Shown: positions 54,326-64,000 of the stretch, piece after piece | Layout of the letters: every line of letters begins with the position of its first letter | Position numbering within the stretch: the stretch's first letter is position 1 | Made by a program: the position numbers and the translations under genes | Assembly (NCBI RefSeq): GCF_003268885.1 | Contig: NZ_QLSX01000001.1 | Location: 1 to 64,000, forward strand | Source of the DNA: Onishia taeanensis | GTDB lineage: Bacteria > Pseudomonadota > Gammaproteobacteria > Pseudomonadales > Halomonadaceae | Reading direction: 5' to 3' | DNA: 64,000 nt | The notes under the pieces: model-generated | What the model was told of the DNA's origin: nothing | Seen by the model: the letters and a program-made list of their open reading frames with translations, nothing else | Database searches by the model: none

Positions 54326-55021
54326 TCATGCACCGCGATATAGCCCGCCCCGGGCAATATGCGAGAGCACCGCCTCGGGCAGCAGGTAGCGCACGCTTTC
54401 TCCTTCTCCCAGCCAGCGACGAATAGCGGTGGCGGACACCGCCAAACGGCTGGGCAGAGCCAGCTGCATGAGGCTGCCTTTTGGCGTTTCAAACAGCGCC
54501 TCGCAGGTCTGGACCTCGCGACCGGCGATGAGTTCCTGAAGCGCTGGCGGCAAGGGAGCAGCGTGATCGGGCCGAGCAATGACCACCACATGCGCCTGAG
54601 CGAAGAGCGCCTCGGGGTCATGCCAGTCGGCAAGCTTCAAAAAGGCATCGTGGCCAACGACCATCAACAGTCGCGCCTCACCGCCGTATTCCTCGCGCAG
54701 GCTGTTCAGGGTATCGGCAGAATAGGACGGCCCCTCACGCCGGAGCTCACGGTCGTCGGCATAGAGCCCCGGCGTGTCGCCAATGCCGGCGCGCAGCATC
54801 GCCAGGCGCTCGGCGCTGGAAACACCCGGCGCCGCCCGATGGGGCGGCACATGGGCAGGGATCATATGTACGCGGTCCAGCCCCAGCTGCATGCGAAGCT
54901 CCACGGCACTGCGCAGGTGGCCAAGATGCACCGGGTCGAAGGTGCCGCCGAGCATCGCCACCCGAGGCGGGCGACTCATCGCGCCGGTCGATGGACTATC
55001 ATCAGCCACGGACATGACCAT
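54326..55021 (-). CDS. nadD: nicotinate-nucleotide adenylyltransferase
   Basis: About 231 residues from the ATG at 55021; internal ATGs at 55015 and 54979 ([12 protein letters not shown]) are other options and the last is closest to the usual length. Motifs: [44 protein letters not shown] and the ISxTxIR-type [21 protein letters not shown]. Makes NaAD for NAD synthesis. The start overlaps the proA end. Confidence 0.96.
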   Translation of the reverse strand: MVMSVADDSPSTGAMSRPPRVAMLGGTFDPVHLGHLRSAVELRMQLGLDRVHMIPAHVPPHRAAPGVSSAERLAMLRAGIGDTPGLYADDRELRREGPSYSADTLNSLREEYGGEARLLMVVGHDAFLKLADWHDPEALFAQAHVVVIARPDHAAPLPPALQELIAGREVQTCEALFETPKGSLMQLALPSRLAVSATAIRRWLGEGESVRYLLPEAVLSHIARGGLYRGA

Positions 55022-56312
55022 CGCCCATCACCACGTATTTACGGGTGGTCAGCCCCTCGAGACCCACCGGGCCGCGGGCATGCAGTTTGTCTGTGGAAAT
55101 GCCGATCTCGGCCCCCAGGCCATATTCGACGCCATCGGCGAAGCGAGTCGAGGCATTGACGATCACCGAGCTGGAATCAACCTCGGCCAGGAAGCGGCGA
55201 GCCAGGCCGTAGTGCTCGGTGACGATGGCATCGGTGTGATGAGAGCCGTAATGGCCGATATGATCCATCGCCGCCTCGATGCCATCGACCACCCGGATCG
55301 CCAGCACAGGTGCCAGATACTCGGCATGCCAGTCGGCCTCCTCGGCCGGCACCACGCCGGGTAACAGGGCCTGGGTTCGCGGACAGCCGCGCAGCTCGAC
55401 ACCGTGCTCGGCATAGGCCGCGGCGAGCCTTGGCAGCAGCGTCTCGGCAATCGGCGCGTCCAGCAGCAGGGTCTCCATGGTGTTGCAGGTGCCGTAGCGC
55501 TGGGTCTTGGCATTGACCGCGATCGCCAGCGCCTTGTCCAGATCGGCCGTGGCGTCGACGTAGACGTGACAGACACCGTCGAGGTGCTTGATGACCGGCA
55601 CTCGCGCCTCGCGTGTGATGCGCTCGATCAACGACTTGCCGCCGCGAGGAATGATTACATCGACGTGCTCGGGCATGGCGATCAGACGCCCCACCGCGGC
55701 GCGGTCAGTGGTCGCCACCACCTGCACGGCCGCCGCCGGCAGCTCGGCCTCGGCAAGGCCGGCAGCAATGCAGCTCGCCAGGGCAGCGTTGCTGTCCCGG
55801 GCTTCGGAGCCGCCGCGCAAAATGCAGGCGTTGCCGGACTTGAGACACAGACTGGCCGCTTCCAGGGTGACGTTGGGCCGAGACTCGTAGATGATACCGA
55901 TGACGCCTAGCGGCACCCGCATCTGGCCGACCTGAATGCCGCTGGGCCGCGCCCGCAAGCCATCGATTTCGCCGACAGGGTCGGGCAACCCGGCGACCTG
56001 CTTCAGGCCGTTGATCATCGCATCGACACGCGCATCATCCAGCGCCAGTCGATCCAACAGGGCATCATCGAGGCCCGCTTCCCGACCACGCAACAGATCC
56101 TGTTGATTCGCCTCGAGAACGCTGGCGCGCGACTCATCGAGGTGTCGAGCCATCGCCAGCAGAGCCGAATTCTTGCTAGCCGTAGTGCAACGCCGCATCA
56201 TGGCGGCAGCGGCGCTGGCCTGCTGACCCAACTGCGTCACGTAGGCGTCGACATCGGTGATCGGCGCTATGCCGTCATTGCCGGCGACGGCCTCTGAGTA
56301 GTGTGATGACAT
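55002..56312 (-). CDS. proA: gamma-glutamyl phosphate reductase
   Basis: 436 residues from the ATG at 56312 ([13 protein letters not shown]). ALDH-fold enzyme with [56 protein letters not shown] (catalytic Cys), and [31 protein letters not shown]. It makes glutamate semialdehyde for proline. A GAGGAG lies about 12 bases before the start. Divergent from the membrane protein at 56393. Confidence 0.96.
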   Translation of the reverse strand: MSSHYSEAVAGNDGIAPITDVDAYVTQLGQQASAAAAMMRRCTTASKNSALLAMARHLDESRASVLEANQQDLLRGREAGLDDALLDRLALDDARVDAMINGLKQVAGLPDPVGEIDGLRARPSGIQVGQMRVPLGVIGIIYESRPNVTLEAASLCLKSGNACILRGGSEARDSNAALASCIAAGLAEAELPAAAVQVVATTDRAAVGRLIAMPEHVDVIIPRGGKSLIERITREARVPVIKHLDGVCHVYVDATADLDKALAIAVNAKTQRYGTCNTMETLLLDAPIAETLLPRLAAAYAEHGVELRGCPRTQALLPGVVPAEEADWHAEYLAPVLAIRVVDGIEAAMDHIGHYGSHHTDAIVTEHYGLARRFLAEVDSSSVIVNASTRFADGVEYGLGAEIGISTDKLHARGPVGLEGLTTRKYVVMGDGHVRG

Positions 56313-56392
56313 GCGGAACAAAAACTCCTCGTAGGCGGCTCCAGGGCCGGTATCATCATGCAATATTGCGCAAGGGAAACAATATAAGGCCC

Positions 56393-57253
56393 ATGGGAAG
56401 CAAGTACAAAGTCGGCCCACTGCAAGCGGCCATGCTGGGATGCGCCCTCCTTCTCATTATGCTCGCCCTGTCGGCACCCATGCTGCCCAGCGGCATGTTA
56501 CTGGTGCTCGCAGGCTTGTGGCTGACAGGCTCGTCGCTGACGCTGAAGTGCAGCGTACGCTGGCCGTCCAGCGTCCCTTGGCAGCTGCTTCCCAGTTTTT
56601 TGCTGGCAGGCCTGTTCAATGTCGATTCCGAGCATCAAACCGTCTGGCTGTGGTGCTTCGCGCTGTTGCTGATGCTGCCGCAGCCTATCTGGTTAATGAT
56701 CCTGCATAGCCTGCTGGCGGGCTACGCTGTCTGGCAGGTCCAAGCCGACCTCGACGTAGGCCAGACGCTGCTGATTGCCATGTTGCTGGTTGGCCTGATG
56801 CTATTGGGTCTCGCCCGCGCCCAAGAGGTGCAATCTGCCTGGCTGCGGATCGGCCGGCGGCGACGGCTGATCCCCGGTGCCCGGCTGTGGTCAGTTCATC
56901 AACTGGGTGAAGACCTGCCTCGCGAAGTCGTGCGCAGTGAACGGGAAGGCTCATACGCCGAGCTGGTGCTTATACGCACCCAGGGTCGGCAGTTCTGGCC
57001 ACTGATGAGCAAGCTCAGCCAGCGCCTCAACGACTACGAGGCCTGTTACAAACTCGACAACCGCACCCTGGCCACCCTGCTGATCAGCCGCGATCTCGAG
57101 CAGGCCCGCGAGCGGCGCAAGACTCTGTTGGATGACATGCCCACCCCGCTGCGCAGCCGGATTGTCACCCTGGCTCGACCGCTGACCCTGGCCAGCGAAT
57201 ATCAGGCTCTCCGAGATCAGCGCCAGCCACTGATCATCATCGAAGAGGGGTAG
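56393..57253 (+). CDS. membrane protein with degenerate GGDEF-like domain (first of a pair)
   Basis: 286 residues from the ATG at 56393 ([15 protein letters not shown]). The first ~140 residues hold about five hydrophobic helices. A cytoplasmic domain from about 180 follows the GGDEF fold pattern ([50 protein letters not shown]), but KLDNRTL replaces the R-GGDEF loop, so it cannot make c-di-GMP. It might bind a nucleotide or partner. The next gene at 57258 has the same layout and begins 4 bases later. The domain call is my reading of the pattern, not a database match. Confidence 0.6.
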   Translation: MGSKYKVGPLQAAMLGCALLLIMLALSAPMLPSGMLLVLAGLWLTGSSLTLKCSVRWPSSVPWQLLPSFLLAGLFNVDSEHQTVWLWCFALLLMLPQPIWLMILHSLLAGYAVWQVQADLDVGQTLLIAMLLVGLMLLGLARAQEVQSAWLRIGRRRRLIPGARLWSVHQLGEDLPREVVRSEREGSYAELVLIRTQGRQFWPLMSKLSQRLNDYEACYKLDNRTLATLLISRDLEQARERRKTLLDDMPTPLRSRIVTLARPLTLASEYQALRDQRQPLIIIEEG

Positions 57254-57257
57254 GCTC

Positions 57258-58199
57258 ATGAAACACCTGGACAGCTTGCCTCACCCGGGGCTCTATACCT
57301 TTTTCCACGCCTGGGTCACTCTGCTGACCGCTGGCGCGGCCCTGTGGCATTACCAGATGGGCCACTTCGATCGCATCCTGCTGCCGGCGGCACTGAGCAT
57401 GGCCCTGCTGACGGCCACTCTGATGAGCCTGGGCACGCCCTCCGCGCGGCGTGCCGCGGCAATCATCACCCTGCTGGCAAGCTATCTGCTGTGCGCTGAG
57501 CTGCTGCGCCACGGCGAGGCACCTGCCATGCTCTGGCTGGGCTTTCCCCCGGTACTCACCACGCTGCTGCTATCTACACGGCATGCCCTATGCGTCAACT
57601 TGCTGATGGCCCCGGTCTGGCTGCTGCTCAACGGCAACTGGCCGTCTCTGATAGCGTCCCTTTCCTACCTGGCGGTCAGCCTGGTTGGCGCTCTGGCACG
57701 CTGGGAAATGATGCGTCAGCTGACGCTGGACAAACTGACCTCGCCCCATGACCCCGAGTGCGACGCCCTATCCAGCGACATGATCGCCGAGCGCCTGCCT
57801 CAGGAGCACAAACGCGCCAACGCGCTCGGCCGCCGTCTCAGCGTACTGGTGATCCATCTGCCGCAGCTTGAAATGGCCCACGAACAGTTCGGCGCTCGAC
57901 TGCGCTTGGAGTTGCTGCAGCGCTTCTGCCAGGCGGCTCGCCGCAGCTGCCGGCTCGACGATACACTCGGCCGCACCGGCGAGTCCCTCTTGTGGATGCT
58001 GCTGCCCGGCACCGACGAAAACGATGCGCTGATGACACGCAACCGCCTGCTGACAACGCTCAATGACACCGCGATCAGCGAAACCGGGCACCTGAGCGCC
58101 ATGGTGGTCGCCTGCACCCTGCACCCGGGCGAAAGCTTGCCGGCCTTCGAGCAGCGCCTACGCATCAAGGAACGCGCCCTGATGGACAGCACGCCATGA
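57258..58199 (+). CDS. membrane protein with degenerate GGDEF-like domain (second of a pair)
   Basis: 313 residues. Membrane helices lie in the first ~150 residues. The C-terminal domain reads RRLSVLVIHLPQLEMAHEQFGARLRLELLQRF, then LDDTLGRTGESLLWMLLPGTDENDALMTRNRLL. This follows the GGDEF fold (VLVIDID..., ...R.GGDEF..LLP), with GRTGESL in place of GGDEF and no substrate-binding pattern. It starts 4 bases after the previous gene and overlaps the DedA-PAP2 fusion by four, forming a three-gene operon. The two proteins probably pair as non-catalytic signalling or scaffold proteins (inference). Confidence 0.62.
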   Translation: MKHLDSLPHPGLYTFFHAWVTLLTAGAALWHYQMGHFDRILLPAALSMALLTATLMSLGTPSARRAAAIITLLASYLLCAELLRHGEAPAMLWLGFPPVLTTLLLSTRHALCVNLLMAPVWLLLNGNWPSLIASLSYLAVSLVGALARWEMMRQLTLDKLTSPHDPECDALSSDMIAERLPQEHKRANALGRRLSVLVIHLPQLEMAHEQFGARLRLELLQRFCQAARRSCRLDDTLGRTGESLLWMLLPGTDENDALMTRNRLLTTLNDTAISETGHLSAMVVACTLHPGESLPAFEQRLRIKERALMDSTP

Positions 58200-59599
58200 G
58201 CCTTGTCGACTGGCTGTATCAGCTCACACCCTCACCGCCGTTACTGCTATTGGGCATCGCCGTCATTTCTCTGGTGGAGAGCCTGGCAGTCATCGGACTG
58301 ATCGTGCCCGGCGTGGTCCTGATCACGGCCGCCGCTTCGCTGGCGGGTCATCAGCAACTGGCGATCCCGCTGGTACTGCTGGCGGCCTTCTTGGGCGCGG
58401 TGGCGGGAGATGCCCTGAGTTTCGCCCTGGGCTACACCCAGCGGGAACGCGTGCCCAGGCTATGGCCCTTCTCACGTCACCCGGAATGGCTCGCACACGG
58501 CGCGCGCTTCTTCCAGCGCCATGGCACCCTGTCAGTGGTATTCGGCCGCTTCGCCGGCCCGGTGCGTCCGGTCGTGCCGATGGTCGCCGGCATGATGCAT
58601 ATGCGCCCCTTTACCTTTGCCTGGGCCAACATCGGCTCGGCGCTGGTATGGGCCCCGACCTATGTGCTGCCGGGTTACCTCTTGGGGCGCACCTGGAAAC
58701 AGCTGCTGGCCCTGCCTGCAGGCAGCGATAAGTGGATAATCCTGCTCGCCGTCGCCACCGGCCTTGCGGCACTGGCATTTTCCTGGTTGCGCCATCAGTT
58801 GGCCAAGGAGGGCTGGCTCTACCGGCGACTGGCCGGAATGGCCCTTGGGCGCCCCTGGAGTCGCCGGCTCTGGCAGCGACTCGGCTCTCAGCCTCACGGC
58901 GAGATTCCGCTGGCCTCGCTAAGCCTGCTGGTGCTGTCCTCCACCGGGCTCTGCCTGTGGACCCTGGCCGTATTGGAGTCCCACGGGCCGCTGGTCATGG
59001 ACGAACAGATTCGCGCCCTGATGGCAGCCATCGGATCGCCCTGGCTGACGCGGTTGGCCGAGGGGATGGCCAAAACCGGCGATGTCGTCGGTATTCTTGC
59101 CCTCTGCCTGCCCTGGGCTGCGTGGCTGCTGGCAAGGCGGCATACGACGACCCTGATACATTTGGCCGCAGGGCTTGCCGGCATGGCCATGGCCAACACC
59201 TTGCTCAAGCACCTGATAGGCCGCGCCCGGCCCGAGACCCCGGCCTACCTGGCCGATTCCGCGTCCTACCCCAGCGCCCATACCTCGACGTCGGTGCTGC
59301 TCTTCGGCCTCGCGGCTGCCTTCTTCGCCCGAGAACTCACCTCCCAGCGCCGCCATATGTCCTACTGGCTGGCAATTCTCGTCTGCCTGCCAATGGCGCT
59401 GTCGCGGCTGGTGCTAGACGTACATTGGGCCAGTGACCTGGTCGGTGGCGTACTGCTTGGGCTGATGGGCTGTGCCATGGTCAACATCAGCTATCATCGC
59501 ACGCCTCACCGCCCAATGAACGACGCTCCTTGGCTTCGCCTCGCCCTGGCGTCGCTGACGCTGCTGGTGATTCGTCTTATCTGGCTGCCGCCGGTCTAG
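58196..59599 (+). CDS. DedA-PAP2 fusion membrane protein
   Basis: 467 residues. Residues 1-~190 are a DedA/SNARE-assoc domain (SLVESLAVIGLIVPGVVLI, GDALSFALGY, RHGTLSVVFGRFAGPVRPVVPMVAGMMHM). Residues ~230-467 are a PAP2 phosphatase with KHLIGRARPE, YPSAHTS and SRLVLDVHWASD, the three catalytic motifs. DedA proteins recycle undecaprenyl phosphate or flip lipids, and PAP2 enzymes dephosphorylate UndPP or phosphatidic acid. A fused lipid-carrier dephosphorylation and translocation unit is therefore the natural reading. Co-transcribed with the two degenerate GGDEF-like genes. Confidence 0.92.
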   Translation: MSLVDWLYQLTPSPPLLLLGIAVISLVESLAVIGLIVPGVVLITAAASLAGHQQLAIPLVLLAAFLGAVAGDALSFALGYTQRERVPRLWPFSRHPEWLAHGARFFQRHGTLSVVFGRFAGPVRPVVPMVAGMMHMRPFTFAWANIGSALVWAPTYVLPGYLLGRTWKQLLALPAGSDKWIILLAVATGLAALAFSWLRHQLAKEGWLYRRLAGMALGRPWSRRLWQRLGSQPHGEIPLASLSLLVLSSTGLCLWTLAVLESHGPLVMDEQIRALMAAIGSPWLTRLAEGMAKTGDVVGILALCLPWAAWLLARRHTTTLIHLAAGLAGMAMANTLLKHLIGRARPETPAYLADSASYPSAHTSTSVLLFGLAAAFFARELTSQRRHMSYWLAILVCLPMALSRLVLDVHWASDLVGGVLLGLMGCAMVNISYHRTPHRPMNDAPWLRLALASLTLLVIRLIWLPPV

Positions 59600-59670
59600 G
59601 GCGCGCCTCGAGCACCTCTGAACCGAAACGTCTAGCCCAACCTCCGAGCCAAACTTCTGGCCCGAGCCTC

Positions 59671-60294
59671 CTAGCCCAGTGCCAGCCAGGCACCAACACC
59701 GATCATCAGCGTGCCGGCCAGGCGATTGAGCAGCCGCACGCGCCCGGCGTTGCCTAGCAGCCGCCCTGCGCCGCGCCCACCAACGGCATACAGCATCAGG
59801 CAGACGAACTCGATGGCCAGGATCATCGCCACCAGCACCACGAGCTGCGACGCCAAAGGGCGGCTGGCATCGAGAAACGGCGGCAGCAGTGCCACGAAGA
59901 AGGCCCAGCCCTTGGGGTTGGCAATCGCTGTCACGAATCCCTGCATCATCAGCGTGCGGCGCCCGACCGCCTGCTGCTCGCCGGAGAGCTCGGGGATCGC
60001 CATGCGCCCCCGTTCGCGCCACATCATGATGCCCAGGTAGGCCAGATAGGCGCCACCGAGCCACTTGAAGGCGGTAAACAATGCCGGCTGAGCCAGCATC
60101 AGCGTCGCCACCCCCGCCCCGGCGGACACCGCCACCAGAGCAACGCCGGTGAGTTCGCCAAGCATCATCCATAGCGCACGGCGCACGCCCTGGGTCATCC
60201 CCAGCACCATCGCCAGGGTCATGCACATGCCCGGCGTCAGTGACACCAAGAAAAAAGTCGGCACGAAGACCGACAAAGCGACCGCTGCAATCAT
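59671..60294 (-). CDS. LysE/RhtB-family amino-acid exporter
   Basis: 207 residues, about six membrane helices. FFLVSLTPGMCMTLAMVLGMTQGVRRALWMMLGELTGVALVA, then AFKWLGGAYLAYLGIMMWR and FVTAIANPKGWAFFVALLPPFLD are typical. GGGAGG precedes the ATG. Substrate unknown; family members export lysine, homoserine, threonine or cysteine derivatives. It overlaps no neighbour and lies downstream of ubiX on the same strand. Confidence 0.9.
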   Translation of the reverse strand: MIAAVALSVFVPTFFLVSLTPGMCMTLAMVLGMTQGVRRALWMMLGELTGVALVAVSAGAGVATLMLAQPALFTAFKWLGGAYLAYLGIMMWRERGRMAIPELSGEQQAVGRRTLMMQGFVTAIANPKGWAFFVALLPPFLDASRPLASQLVVLVAMILAIEFVCLMLYAVGGRGAGRLLGNAGRVRLLNRLAGTLMIGVGAWLALG

Positions 60295-60320
60295 GTTTCC
60301 TCCCTGAATCTGCGCGCCGA

Positions 60321-60968
60321 CTACTCGCCCCAGCGGGGCATCAGCCGATGCTCGATGCCTAACTGATTGAGAATCCTGGCGACGATAAAGTCGATCAAAT
60401 CGTCGATGCTGGCGGGCTGATGATAAAAGCCCGGTGCCGCCGGCAGGATCACTGCGCCCATGCGGGTCAGGCTTAGCATGTGCTCAAGGTGAATCGCCGA
60501 AAACGGCGTCTCCCGGGGCACCAGCACCAGGGTGCGACGCTCCTTCAAGGCCACGTCTGCGGCCCGCTCGATCAAGTTGTTGCTGGCACCGCAAGCAATC
60601 GCGGAAAGCGACCCGGTGGAGCACGGACAGACCACCATCGCCGAGGGTGCCCCGGAGCCCGAGGCCACCGGCGCCATCCAGTCCTCCCGGGCAAAGCAGC
60701 GAATCTGCCCAGGGCGCGCCCCGCTGCGCGATGACAGCGCTTCAGTCAGCCGCTCGGGCTGTGCCGGCAGCTTGACGTCGGTCTCGGTGGCGATCACCAG
60801 ATGGGCAGCCTTGGAAATCATCACCCAGACTTGATGGTTCGCCGCCACCAGCGCCTCGATCAGGCGCAGACCGTACTGGGCCCCTGAGGCACCGGTCAGC
60901 GCCACGGTGACCGGAAAGGCGAAATTCTCTGCCGCGGATACTTGCTGTGATAGTTGAGAATCAGCCAT
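60321..60968 (-). CDS. ubiX: flavin prenyltransferase UbiX
   Basis: 215 residues from the ATG at 60968 ([16 protein letters not shown]); a longer frame into mpl is rejected. Motifs: [75 protein letters not shown], and [11 protein letters not shown]. It makes prenyl-FMN for UbiD-type decarboxylases in ubiquinone synthesis. Overlaps the mpl stop by a few bases. Confidence 0.96.
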   Translation of the reverse strand: MADSQLSQQVSAAENFAFPVTVALTGASGAQYGLRLIEALVAANHQVWVMISKAAHLVIATETDVKLPAQPERLTEALSSRSGARPGQIRCFAREDWMAPVASGSGAPSAMVVCPCSTGSLSAIACGASNNLIERAADVALKERRTLVLVPRETPFSAIHLEHMLSLTRMGAVILPAAPGFYHQPASIDDLIDFIVARILNQLGIEHRLMPRWGE

Positions 60969-62349
60969 GAGCCACCTCCAGGGCGGCAAGCAGCCGCTCA
61001 TGAATACCGCCGAAGCCGCCGTTGGACATCGCCACGATGCGATCACCCGGCCTGGCATCGGCCACCACCATGGCGACCAGCGCCTCGAGATCATCGACCA
61101 CCCGCGAGGGCACGGGGCTCGCCGCGACCACCTCATCAAGTGACCAGTCGAGCCCTGCCGGCTGGTACCACCAGACCGCATCGGCCGAGGCCACACTCTC
61201 GGCCAAGCGGGCACGCAGGGTGCCGAGCCGCATGGTGTTGGAGCGCGGTTCGATCACCGCCAGCAGACGACCTTCACCGCCGGCCTTAAGGCCGCCAAGC
61301 GTCGCGGCAATGGCAGTAGGATGATGGGCGAAGTCGTCGATGACGCGAATCCCCGCGACCTCGCCGCGCAGTTCCTGACGCCGCCGCGGACTCTCAAAGC
61401 GCGACAATGCCGCTGCGCCCGCCGCAAGACCGACGCCGAGGCAACGGGCGGCGGCCAGCGCGGCCAAGGCATTGCGGGCGTTGTATTCGCCGGTCAGCGA
61501 CCAGTCGACCACCGCGTCTTCATTTGCTGCGTCCGGGCCCTCGCCCTGCTCATGAATGACGAGGAAGCGCGAGGCGTCCTCCCGCTCGAGCTCCAGCCGC
61601 CAGGGGCTTGTCGCCGCAGTGCCGAAGCGACTGACCGGGGTCCAGGCGCCCAGCTCCAACACGCGCTCCAGCGCCGGCTCGCCGTCGGCAACCAGCAGCG
61701 CACCGTCGCCGGGTACGGTGCGCACCAGATGATGAAACTGGCGCTCGATGGCGGCAAGGTCGGGAAAGATGTCGGCGTGGTCATACTCGAGGTTGTTGAG
61801 CACCGCGATCTCCGGGCGGTAGTGCACGAACTTGGAGCGCTTGTCGAAGAAGGCGGTGTCGTACTCATCGGCTTCCACCACGAAGGGCGCACCCGCCCCA
61901 CCGAGACGCGCCGAAACGCCGAAATTGCGCGGCACCCCACCGATCAGAAAGCCAGGCTCGAGGCCCGCCGCCTCAAGTAGCCAGGCGGTCAGGCTCGCGG
62001 TGGTGGTCTTGCCGTGGGTGCCGGCCACGGCGATCACCCGTCGTCCGGGCAGCACATGCTCGGCGAGCCACTGGGGGCCGGAGATGTAGGGCAGCCTCGC
62101 CTCAAGCACCGCCTCCACTTCCGGGTTGCCCCGGGACAAGGCGTTGCCGATGATCACCAGGTCCGGGCGCGGCGCGAGATTGGCTGCACCGTAGCCGTCC
62201 TGAAGGGTGATCCCCGCGGCCTCCAGTTGAGTGCTCATCGGCGGATAGACGTTGGCATCCGAGCCGCTGACCCGGTGGCCAAGCTCACGGGCCAGCAGCG
62301 CCAGGCTGCCCATGAAGGTGCCGCAGATTCCAAGGATATGTACGTGCAT
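60961..62349 (-). CDS. mpl: UDP-MurNAc:L-Ala-gamma-D-Glu-meso-DAP ligase
   Basis: 462 residues, Mur ligase family. [28 protein letters not shown] at the N-terminus, ATP motif [14 protein letters not shown] (108-120), [28 protein letters not shown], and [10 protein letters not shown]. It reattaches recycled tripeptide to UDP-MurNAc. It completes the recycling route that includes NagZ at 6879. Co-transcribed with ubiX. Confidence 0.96.
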   Translation of the reverse strand: MHVHILGICGTFMGSLALLARELGHRVSGSDANVYPPMSTQLEAAGITLQDGYGAANLAPRPDLVIIGNALSRGNPEVEAVLEARLPYISGPQWLAEHVLPGRRVIAVAGTHGKTTTASLTAWLLEAAGLEPGFLIGGVPRNFGVSARLGGAGAPFVVEADEYDTAFFDKRSKFVHYRPEIAVLNNLEYDHADIFPDLAAIERQFHHLVRTVPGDGALLVADGEPALERVLELGAWTPVSRFGTAATSPWRLELEREDASRFLVIHEQGEGPDAANEDAVVDWSLTGEYNARNALAALAAARCLGVGLAAGAAALSRFESPRRRQELRGEVAGIRVIDDFAHHPTAIAATLGGLKAGGEGRLLAVIEPRSNTMRLGTLRARLAESVASADAVWWYQPAGLDWSLDEVVAASPVPSRVVDDLEALVAMVVADARPGDRIVAMSNGGFGGIHERLLAALEVAHG

Positions 62350-62518
62350 CGAGTGCCTCCTGCCAGGGTGGCAGGCAGACTAGCATGGCGCCCTCGCCGC
62401 CTCCATCCTGGTGCCAGCACGCGCGCCCGGCGGGTGCAGGTCGCCTCACTTTGGGCTAACATGGCGACCTGACAATTCGCCCCTTCGATGACCCGCTTTC
62501 CAGGAGCTCAGCAGCCCC

Positions 62519-63778
62519 ATGGCCCAGCACAACGCCTTCTATGCCCAGTCCGGTGGCGTCACCGCCGTCATCAATGCCAGCGCCTGCGGCGTGATTGAAG
62601 CGTGCCGTCGCCACGACGACAAGATCGGCAAGGTCTACGCCGGCCACAACGGCATCATCGGCGCCCTGACCGAAGATCTGATCGATGTTTCTCAAGAGTC
62701 CAACGAGACCATCGCCGCGCTGCGCCACACCCCGGGCGGCGCCTTCGGCTCCTGCCGTTACAAGCTCAAGGACATCGAGACTCACCGCGCCCAGTACGAG
62801 CGGCTGATCGAGGTCTTCAAGGCTCACGACATCCGCTACTTCTTCTATAACGGCGGCGGCGACAGTGCCGACACCTGCCTCAAGGTCTCTCAGCTATCGG
62901 AAAAGCTCGGCTACCCGCTGACGGCTATCCACGTGCCCAAGACCGTCGATAACGACCTGCCGATTACCGACAACTCGCCGGGCTTCGGCAGCGTGGCCAA
63001 GTACATCGCCACCTCGACCCTCGAGGCCTCGCTGGACATCGCCTCGATGTGCGCCACTTCCACCAAGGTCTTCGTGCTCGAGGTCATGGGCCGCCATGCC
63101 GGCTGGATCGCTGCGGCCGGCGCCCTGGCTGGCGAAGGCGAGGGCGAGCCGCCCCACCTGGTGATCTTCCCCGAGGTTGCCTTCGACCGTAAGGCGGTGA
63201 TGGCGCGGGTCGATGAGGCGGTCAAGAACTACGGCTACTGCGTGATCGTGGTCTCCGAGGGCGCCCGCTATGAGGATGGCACCTTCCTGGCCGACTCCGG
63301 CAATACCGACGCCTTCGGCCACCGCCAGCTCGGCGGCGTGGCGCCGACGCTGGCCGGCATGGTCAAGCAGGACCTGGGCTACAAGTACCACTGGGCGGTC
63401 GCCGACTATCTGCAGCGCGCCGCACGTCACCTGGCCTCCAAGACCGACGTCGACCAGGCCTATGCCGTCGGCGAGAAAGCAGTGGAGCTTGCCGTGGCCG
63501 GCGAAAACGCCATGATGCCGACCATCGACCGGGTCAGCGATGAACCCTATGCCTGGGAAATCGGTGCCGCGCCGTTGAGCGACATCGCCAATCGCGAGAA
63601 ATTCATGCCCAAGGATTTCATCCGCGAGGACGGCTTCGGCATCACCGAGGCCTGCCGACGCTACCTGTCGCCGCTGATCCAGGGCGAAGATTTCCCGCCG
63701 TTCGACAACGGCCTGCCGCGGGTGGCGCACCTCAAGCTCGCACGGGTCGAACGCAAGCTGCCGACCTTTACGCTCTAA
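62519..63778 (+). CDS. 6-phosphofructokinase, PPi-dependent type
   Basis: 419 residues. GGGDS (112-116) places Asp where ATP-using PFKs have Gly, and PKTVDND (140-146) carries Lys in place of the Gly of PGTIDND. Both substitutions mark pyrophosphate-dependent PFKs. FVLEVMGRHAGWIAAAGA and VVSEGARYEDG are also family features. It works reversibly, so it can serve glycolysis or gluconeogenesis and conserve PPi. AGGAG precedes the ATG. Divergent from mpl. Confidence 0.9.
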   Translation: MAQHNAFYAQSGGVTAVINASACGVIEACRRHDDKIGKVYAGHNGIIGALTEDLIDVSQESNETIAALRHTPGGAFGSCRYKLKDIETHRAQYERLIEVFKAHDIRYFFYNGGGDSADTCLKVSQLSEKLGYPLTAIHVPKTVDNDLPITDNSPGFGSVAKYIATSTLEASLDIASMCATSTKVFVLEVMGRHAGWIAAAGALAGEGEGEPPHLVIFPEVAFDRKAVMARVDEAVKNYGYCVIVVSEGARYEDGTFLADSGNTDAFGHRQLGGVAPTLAGMVKQDLGYKYHWAVADYLQRAARHLASKTDVDQAYAVGEKAVELAVAGENAMMPTIDRVSDEPYAWEIGAAPLSDIANREKFMPKDFIREDGFGITEACRRYLSPLIQGEDFPPFDNGLPRVAHLKLARVERKLPTFTL

Positions 63779-63875
63779 GCACAAACGGCTAAGCCACCGA
63801 CGGCTAAGCGACAAGACAGCCTCTGAGCGATGCTGCCGCCGAGCAATAGCCCGGCGGCAGCAGATGATCACAACG

Positions 63876-63903
63876 AAAACGCCCCGGTTTGCCGGGGCGT
63901 TTT
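63876..63903 (+). terminator. intrinsic terminator after the phosphofructokinase gene
   Basis: AAAACGCCCCGG (63876-63887) pairs with CCGGGGCGTTTT (63892-63903) around TTTG. In 63904-64000 a minus-strand frame reads 6 codons into the window and stops at TAG (63980-63982); it may be the end of a further gene, but this is too short to call. Confidence 0.92.
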
Positions 63904-64000
63904 CGCGTGTCTGCATAGTCTTATGTCGGCGCTTAACGTCGTTTGTCGGCGCATAAACCAGTAACCGGCGTGGGCGGCCCTAGCGCATCAGCCAGGAGAT

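Overview
The window is a high-GC chromosomal segment from a gammaproteobacterium. It most resembles Halomonas or a related member of the Halomonadaceae. This is an inference from gene content and order: a psrA / nagZ / MTI-phosphorylase block next to lexA as in Pseudomonas, a PHB phasin, acidic proteins, a PPi-type phosphofructokinase, an RNase J-like nuclease, and a lexA-dinB pair. Almost all of it is dense housekeeping coding sequence. The accessory part is the first ~5.5 kb.

1-5496 (accessory): an IS3-type transposase fragment runs off the left edge. It abuts an AT-rich TPR-like gene that ends inside a well-formed integron attC site (about 873-941). A small tautomerase-family gene starts right after the attC. 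Next comes a frameshifted 3' fragment of the mtnP gene, then two divergent regulator/enzyme pairs (NmrA-like/AraC and LysR/PhzF), then the intact mtnP. The mtnP fragment and the intact mtnP flank the four genes as direct repeats, as in islands that integrate at a gene 3' end.

5497-15600: purine and cell-wall recycling (mtnP, hpt, nagZ, L,D-transpeptidase), psrA with a probable self-operator, the SOS pair lexA-dinB, a Gdt1-type cation transporter, purU, an RNase J-like nuclease and a small AT-hook/H-NS-like protein.

15664-20700: one long molybdenum-cofactor operon transcribed mobA-mobB-moeA-moaCD-moaE-moaA. MoaC and MoaD are fused in one polypeptide, and MobB has an N-terminal extension made of 15-bp repeats.

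20800-27650: a cupin regulator, uraA, upp, and a nucleobase salvage cluster (azgA-apt-gpt-ung), then riboflavin synthase.

27650-31750: a repeat-rich non-coding stretch with a strong promoter and a strong terminator (candidate small RNA or leader), metNIQ methionine uptake, free-methionine-sulfoxide reductase, and two tandem tRNA-Val genes.

31877-41000: glycerol catabolism (glpK, glpR, glpD) with shared GlpR-like sites, fumC, a diguanylate cyclase, a phasin with a palindromic operator candidate, an unknown helical protein, and a YchJ-like protein.

41090-64000: hda, a PerM-type permease, purMN, lipoate synthesis (ybeD-lipB-lipA), the rod-shape/peptidoglycan cluster (dacA, rlpA, mltB, rodA, mrdA, rlmH, rsfS, nadD), proA, a pair of membrane proteins with degenerate GGDEF-like domains coupled to a DedA-PAP2 fusion, a LysE exporter, ubiX, mpl and PPi-phosphofructokinase.
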